Position numbers and translations under genes: made by a program
Assembly: GCA_016779205.1 (NCBI GenBank)
Contig: JADHOC010000015.1
Coordinates: forward strand, 1-64,000
Length of the DNA: 64,000 bases
From: Planctomycetota bacterium
GTDB taxonomy: Bacteria; Planctomycetota; UBA1135; GCA-002686595
Direction of reading: 5' to 3'
Part shown: positions 60,085 through 64,000 of the stretch, piece after piece
Numbering within the stretch: position 1 is the first letter of the stretch
Layout: every line of letters starts with the position of its first letter
Notes under the pieces: generated by a model
Database searches by the model: none
Told to the model about the DNA's origin: nothing
What the model saw: the letters and a program-made list of their open reading frames with translations, nothing else

Positions 60085-60719
60085 ATGGCTTCCCTCTCGA
60101 AGAGCGGCTGGAGCCGCGCCCGGAGCGTCTCTCGGGCGCGGTGAATCAACGACTTGATCGCCTTGTCGGAGGATCCGACGACGTCCGCGATCTCGGCGAA
60201 GCTGAGTGAGTGGTAGCGCGCCAGCACCATCGCGATGCGCTGGTTGTCCGGCAGCGCTGCGATCGCCGCCCGGACCTCCTTGATGACGTCCGCCCGGGCC
60301 ACGCCGTCGAAGGGGTCGAGCTCCACGCTGTCCGGCAGCTCGACGACCTGGCCATCCTCCCCCGCGCCATCGATGGAGAGCTCGCGGCGGCTTCGCGAAC
60401 GTTCGGTCTCGTTGATACAGAGGCGCCAGACGATCGTGTAGAGCCAGGTGGAGAAGCGGGCGCTGGGGGTGTATCGGTCGCGGGCGCGGACCAGGCGCAG
60501 GAACGTCTCCTGCACGAGGTCCTCTCGCCTCGGGTGGCGGCGACCGAGGAACCGCGTCAGGAGGGCGAAGACCTGCCCGGAGTAGGCGTCCACGAGCTCA
60601 TGGAACGCCTGGTCGTCCCCCTGCTGCCAGGCCACCATGAGCTCCGCGCCCCGGTCGGGCCGCTTCTCCGGGGCCCCCTCTCCGCGGGGGCGCTGGGCTG
60701 GATCCTTGGGCAGGGTCAT
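60081..60719 (-). CDS. ECF-family RNA polymerase sigma factor
   Basis: A 212-residue group IV sigma factor. Region 2: AFHELVDAYSGQVFALLTRFLG and REDLVQETFLRLVRARDRY, then FSTWLYTIVWRLCINE. Region 4: LPDNQRIAMVLARYHSLSFAEIADVVGSSDKAIKSLIHRARETLRARL. A 25-residue charged N-terminal extension is present. It heads the operon with the anti-sigma and DUF3106-like genes. An inverted repeat just upstream (60729-60759) may be its autoregulatory site. Confidence 0.92.
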   Translation of the reverse strand: MTLPKDPAQRPRGEGAPEKRPDRGAELMVAWQQGDDQAFHELVDAYSGQVFALLTRFLGRRHPRREDLVQETFLRLVRARDRYTPSARFSTWLYTIVWRLCINETERSRSRRELSIDGAGEDGQVVELPDSVELDPFDGVARADVIKEVRAAIAALPDNQRIAMVLARYHSLSFAEIADVVGSSDKAIKSLIHRARETLRARLQPLFEREAI

Positions 60720-60728
60720 GACGGGGCG

Positions 60729-60759
60729 GTGGAACCGCCGGATGGCCGTGGGGTTCCAC
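60729..60759 (-). promoter_or_regulatory. Inverted repeat upstream of the ECF sigma gene
   Basis: GTGGAACC and GGTTCCAC form a perfect 8-bp inverted repeat with a 15-bp spacer, ending 9 bp before the ATG. Each arm contains GGAAC, the usual -35 core of ECF-dependent promoters, so it could be an autoregulated promoter or an operator. No clear ECF -10 is visible. Confidence 0.45.
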
Positions 60760-60810
60760 GGGATCTCCAGGACTTATCGGCCATCGCCCGCCCGGATGCC
60801 GCGCGGGCAA

Positions 60811-62019
60811 TCAGCGCAGCCACCTGGCCCTGCTGAGGGGCCATACGGCGGCATCCACGCGCCCAAAGATCCTGCTCCGAGACACGGGGCCTCGGTCCCG
60901 GCTGTCCCGGCTGACCGCGGTGGCGTCCCCCACCACGAAGACCTCGTCTGGCCCCAGCTGGAGCGGCGCCCCCGCGCCGAAGGCACCGCGGGCGGAGATG
61001 TGGAAGTCCCGCTCCACTCGGATGTTCCGGACCTGGAGGACCACCCCCTCCCCTCCCAACCGCACCCGCTCACCGAGGCTGATCGCGCCCATGTCGAAGG
61101 CGGTCGGATGGAGGGTGTTGCCGCGGTAGTCGTAGTCAAACTCCAGCTCGAAGTCCCCGAGCTCGAAGCGCAGCAGGTTATCGATGTTGCTGAAGCGAAC
61201 GGGCACCCACTCTCCGATGGGGACCGGCGTCCGCCCGTAGACGAAGTACTCCACCGGTTCCCGCGACGCCCTGCGGCGGAAGAGGTCGACGCGGGCCTCC
61301 TCCTCACCCTCGTAGATGGGCACAGAGACCTCGAACACGTCCCCTTGCTCCATGAGCTGGACGCAAATCCGACCGCCCGCGTCGAGGAGCTTGACCTCGA
61401 ACGAGACGGCCACGTCATGCACCACCTGCTGCCCGCGCTGCACGGTGCCATCAGGTCGTAGCGCGCCGTCGTCCACGCGGTCATGGAAGCCGAGCAGCCC
61501 CAGGCTGGCCGAGCGGGCCACCGCGCTGCCGTCCATCTCCCACACCTCACCTGGCCCTCCCTCCGGGCCGCCGACCCTGGACCAGGGATCCGCGTACGCG
61601 CCGCCGTGGCGCCAGTGTTCATCGATGGACTGGAGCCTGGAATCGAAGACCGGGGTCAGGGGTGGGCGCCGCGCCTCTCCACGCAGGGGCGCGCCCTCGA
61701 CCCGCACGTCCCCCGTGGGGTCGAGGGCGATCACCTCCCCCGGCAGGCCGATGACCCGCTTGATGGAGGCGCCCCCGCCCACGTCCGTGAAGGCCACGAT
61801 GTCGAACCGCTCCAACGGATCCACGCCGTACCGCAGGAAGACCCACTCGCCCGTCTCCACGGTGGGCTCCATCGAGCCGGAGACCACGGGGAAGAACCAG
61901 CCCACCTGCTTCTTGAAGATGACGGAGACGACGACCAGGCACGCGAGCGAGATCGCGACCCGCCAGAGGACGCGAGCTCGACGCCCCGCGACGGGCTCCC
62001 CCTCGTGACCCGCCTCCAT
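60811..62019 (-). CDS. lepB: Signal peptidase I with a large beta-rich insert
   Basis: A 402-residue membrane protease that removes Sec signal peptides. One N-terminal membrane helix (about 17-35) precedes the catalytic Ser49 (VVSGSMEPT) and Lys87 (ASIKRVIGLPGE). The final conserved box appears late as VFVVGDATAVSRDSR (about residue 365). The roughly 200 residues between (about 120-345) form an unusual insert. They read like a concanavalin/LamG-type beta sandwich (VHDVAVSFEVKLLD, VPVRFSNIDNLLRFELGDFEL). The ATG overlaps the mgtE stop (TGATG). Confidence 0.9.
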   Translation of the reverse strand: MEAGHEGEPVAGRRARVLWRVAISLACLVVVSVIFKKQVGWFFPVVSGSMEPTVETGEWVFLRYGVDPLERFDIVAFTDVGGGASIKRVIGLPGEVIALDPTGDVRVEGAPLRGEARRPPLTPVFDSRLQSIDEHWRHGGAYADPWSRVGGPEGGPGEVWEMDGSAVARSASLGLLGFHDRVDDGALRPDGTVQRGQQVVHDVAVSFEVKLLDAGGRICVQLMEQGDVFEVSVPIYEGEEEARVDLFRRRASREPVEYFVYGRTPVPIGEWVPVRFSNIDNLLRFELGDFELEFDYDYRGNTLHPTAFDMGAISLGERVRLGGEGVVLQVRNIRVERDFHISARGAFGAGAPLQLGPDEVFVVGDATAVSRDSRDRGPVSRSRIFGRVDAAVWPLSRARWLR

Positions 62020-63395
62020 CAGCGCATGGCGATCTCGCGCGCCACGAAGATGTAGATGGCCGACCCGGAGACGTCGGAGAGGGCGATGAGGAAGGGGCCA
62101 GCCACCACGGCCGGGTCGATCCCAAGGCTCCGGCACGCGATCGGGACGATCCCGCCGAGCATCGCCGCCCAGGCCACCGCGGCGAAGACCGCGAAGCCCA
62201 CCGCCGCGCCGAGGCCGGGAGTGCTTGCCTCGATGAAGCCGGCCACCAGCCAGGTGGCGACCCCGCACAGGGCGCCGATGATCGTGCCGACCCCCCACTC
62301 GGTGAAGAACACCGGCCACTCACGATCCTCGTCCACCTCCCCGGTCGCGAAGCCCCGGACGAAGATGGTCGAGGACTGGATCCCAACGTTCCCAGCCAGC
62401 CCGACGATGAGGGGCAGGTAGCGGAGGATCGCCTGCTGCACGCCGCCTCCGTCCCCCGATCCATGACCGAGGGCGAGGGCGAGGGCGAGGATCTTGGCGC
62501 TCGCGAGCCCGGCCATGACCGTGAGGCCCATGAGCGGGAGGCGTTGCCGCACTCGGACGAGCACAGGGAGGCGGGTCTGCTGCTGGTCCGCGCCCACGCC
62601 GACGAGGAGCGCGATGTCCTCATCGACCTCCTCCTCGAGGATCGCGGCGGCGTCCTCGGCGGAGATGACCCCGAGCAGCGCGCCGGCGTCGTCGACCACA
62701 GCCACCGACTGCAGCCCGTACTTCGCCATCAGCTGGGCGACCCCCTCCTGGTCCTCGTCCACCGCGACCACGAAGGGCTCGCACATCACCTCCTCGACCG
62801 GCGAGTGGATCGTGTGCGTCAGCAGCGCGCGGTCCGACAGGTAGCCGATGGGGCGCCGCTGCTGGTCGAGGACGAAGACGCCCACGTCGGGCTCGATGTC
62901 CTCCGCACCCTTGCGGACGCTCTTGACCACGTCGCCGATGCGCTCCCCGGGCTGGGTGGTCACGAGGTCCGTGGCCATGATCCCGCCCGCGCTCTCGGGG
63001 TCGAAGCTGAGCAGGGTCCGGAGCGACTCGGCGGTCGCCGGCGAGAGGCGCTCGAGGACGTCGTTGGCGACCCGGTCGTCGGCCTCGATGAGGACGTCCG
63101 CCGCCTCGTCCGAGGGGAGCTCCTCAAGCACCTGGGTCAGCAGGCGCGCGTCGAGGGGCGCGATCAGCTCCTGGGTCAGGGCCTCGTCGGCGTGCTCGAG
63201 GATCGAGGCCTGACAGGTCGGGGAGAGCGCCCCGAAGACCATGCTGCGGTCCCGGTCCTCCGTGTCACGGAGCCACTCCACGGCGTCCGCGGGGTGGATG
63301 TCCACGAGGAGCACCGCGGCCCGCGCGGGTGACTCCGCGAGCACGTCACGGAAGGCGGTCTCCGCTGCCTCGAGGCTCGGGTCAGGGGCGGTCAT
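62019..63395 (-). CDS. mgtE: Magnesium transporter MgtE
   Basis: A 458-residue Mg2+ channel. MgtE-N superhelix (about 10-130; DIHPADAVEWL, LPSDEAADVLIEA), a pair of CBS domains (about 135-260; IGYLSDRALL and GVISAEDAAAILEEEVDEDIALLVG), the connecting plug helix, and a five-helix channel domain (RLPLMGLTVMAGLAS, LPLIVGLAGNVGIQSSTIFVRG). All parts are present. It uses the ATG at 63395. It is translationally coupled to the signal peptidase gene by a one-base overlap. Confidence 0.95.
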   Translation of the reverse strand: MTAPDPSLEAAETAFRDVLAESPARAAVLLVDIHPADAVEWLRDTEDRDRSMVFGALSPTCQASILEHADEALTQELIAPLDARLLTQVLEELPSDEAADVLIEADDRVANDVLERLSPATAESLRTLLSFDPESAGGIMATDLVTTQPGERIGDVVKSVRKGAEDIEPDVGVFVLDQQRRPIGYLSDRALLTHTIHSPVEEVMCEPFVVAVDEDQEGVAQLMAKYGLQSVAVVDDAGALLGVISAEDAAAILEEEVDEDIALLVGVGADQQQTRLPVLVRVRQRLPLMGLTVMAGLASAKILALALALGHGSGDGGGVQQAILRYLPLIVGLAGNVGIQSSTIFVRGFATGEVDEDREWPVFFTEWGVGTIIGALCGVATWLVAGFIEASTPGLGAAVGFAVFAAVAWAAMLGGIVPIACRSLGIDPAVVAGPFLIALSDVSGSAIYIFVAREIAMR

Positions 63396-63557
63396 GGAGG
63401 CTCGGAGCGGACGCCGGAGAGCGAGGGGCGGGCGGGCGACGGATCGGGATCCGGACACGTCCCGGGGGGACGCAAAACGGATGCCGGCGGAGGGGCTAAG
63501 ATACGAGACGGCGCAGGGGGCGACCAACTCCCCGATCCCGCTCCTGCCCAACTGCTG

Positions 63558-64000
63558 ATGATGGAAACCAACGGACAGGACAACGACTCGCTGATCCACG
63601 ACTGGAACGACGAGGACCCGGCCGGGTTCGGGGAGATCCAGCTCGTGGATGAGACCCTGCGAGACGGCCTGCAGAGCCCCAGCGCCCTCGATCCGAGCCT
63701 CGAGGACAAGATCGAGCTGGTCCAGATGATGGACCAGCTCGGGATCGACGCCGCCAACATCGGGCTCCCCGGGGCCGGGGACCGGGCCCGGGCGCACATC
63801 CTGGAGCTCGCGAGGACCATGAAGGACCTCGCCATCACGCCCAACGTGGCGTGCCGCACGATGATCGGCGACATCGAGCCCGCGGCCGAGATCCAGCAGC
63901 AGATCGGCGCGCCCCTCGAGGTCTGCGCCTTCATCGGCTCCAGCCCCATCCGCTTCTACACGGAGAACTGGGAGCTGGAGCGCATGGTGAAGCTCTCGAG
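63558..64000 (+). CDS. DRE-TIM metallolyase (LeuA/HMG-CoA-lyase-like), 3' end outside window
   Basis: The first 147 codons of an enzyme of the 2-isopropylmalate synthase/HMGL superfamily. IQLVDETLRDGLQSPSALD is the metal-binding D-x-T-L-R-D-G strand. IDAANIGLPGAG and the Cys-bearing strands VACRTMI and EVCAFIGSSPIRF follow the TIM-barrel pattern. A charged N-terminal extension of about 25 residues is present. Start may be 63558 or 63561 (tandem ATG). The exact reaction (isopropylmalate, citramalate or HMG-CoA type) needs the missing C-terminal part. Confidence 0.85.
   Translation, partial: MMETNGQDNDSLIHDWNDEDPAGFGEIQLVDETLRDGLQSPSALDPSLEDKIELVQMMDQLGIDAANIGLPGAGDRARAHILELARTMKDLAITPNVACRTMIGDIEPAAEIQQQIGAPLEVCAFIGSSPIRFYTENWELERMVKLS

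Overview
The window is about 64 kb of very GC-rich, gene-dense bacterial chromosome. Its core is a nearly continuous flagellar locus of about 39 kb (12.3-50.6 kb), flanked by ordinary chromosomal genes. A sulfatase, a DUF3106-like protein under an ECF sigma/anti-sigma pair, a HEAT-repeat exported protein, a transglutaminase-esterase fusion and a signal peptidase I with a large insert together suggest a high-GC Planctomycetota-like lineage. That assignment is inferred from gene content only and is moderate at best. No IS element, prophage, CRISPR array, rRNA or tRNA was seen.

Layout. 1-8.3 kb: an RhlE-type DEAD-box helicase cut by the window edge, a crotonase-family protein, a sulfatase, a polytopic membrane protein coupled to an exported M1 peptidase, and a CheC/FliY-like protein. 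8.5-12.3 kb: a FlgM-like anti-sigma-28 protein, a transglutaminase/esterase fusion and an M20 amidohydrolase. 12.3-23.4 kb (minus): one tightly overlapping operon reading fliO-fliP-fliQ-fliR-flhB-flhA-flhF-flhG-(small membrane protein)-fliA, followed by five small genes of unknown function (two lipoproteins, one membrane-anchored coiled coil). 23.5-29.3 kb (minus): fliD-fliS-fliT-like and three tandem short flagellins. 29.6-30.96 kb (plus): an NtrC-family sigma-54 activator. 31.2-50.6 kb (plus): a giant operon that starts with a degenerate histidine kinase, a pseudo-receiver/HATPase protein and three membrane or TPR proteins. It continues with an FlrB/FlrC-like two-component pair and then flgB-flgC-fliE-fliF-fliG-fliH-fliI-fliJ-motE-like-motA-motB-motB2-fliL-like-fliM-fliN. 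50.7-64 kb: PepN, a GT2 glycosyltransferase, a HAD hydrolase, a HEAT-repeat protein, MnmH/SelU, a DUF3106-like/anti-sigma/ECF-sigma operon, signal peptidase I, MgtE, and the start of a LeuA/HMG-CoA-lyase-type enzyme.

Regulation. Two near-perfect sigma-54 promoters (23445-23430 minus, before fliO; 31190-31205 plus, before the giant operon) each have upstream dyads of the form TGTCGY-N5-RCGACA. These look like enhancer sites for an NtrC-type activator, and two such activators are encoded here. A second dyad, CCGGAA-N5-TTCCGG, recurs at flagellar regulatory regions. Several non-flagellar genes, and the first activator, have a TANNNT box 6-7 nt before the start codon, as expected for leaderless transcripts. 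The inferred cascade is: housekeeping promoter, first activator, sigma-54 operons (export gate, basal body, motor, FliA, FlrBC), then late genes.

Rod, hook, hook-associated, fliK and most chemotaxis genes are not in this window.
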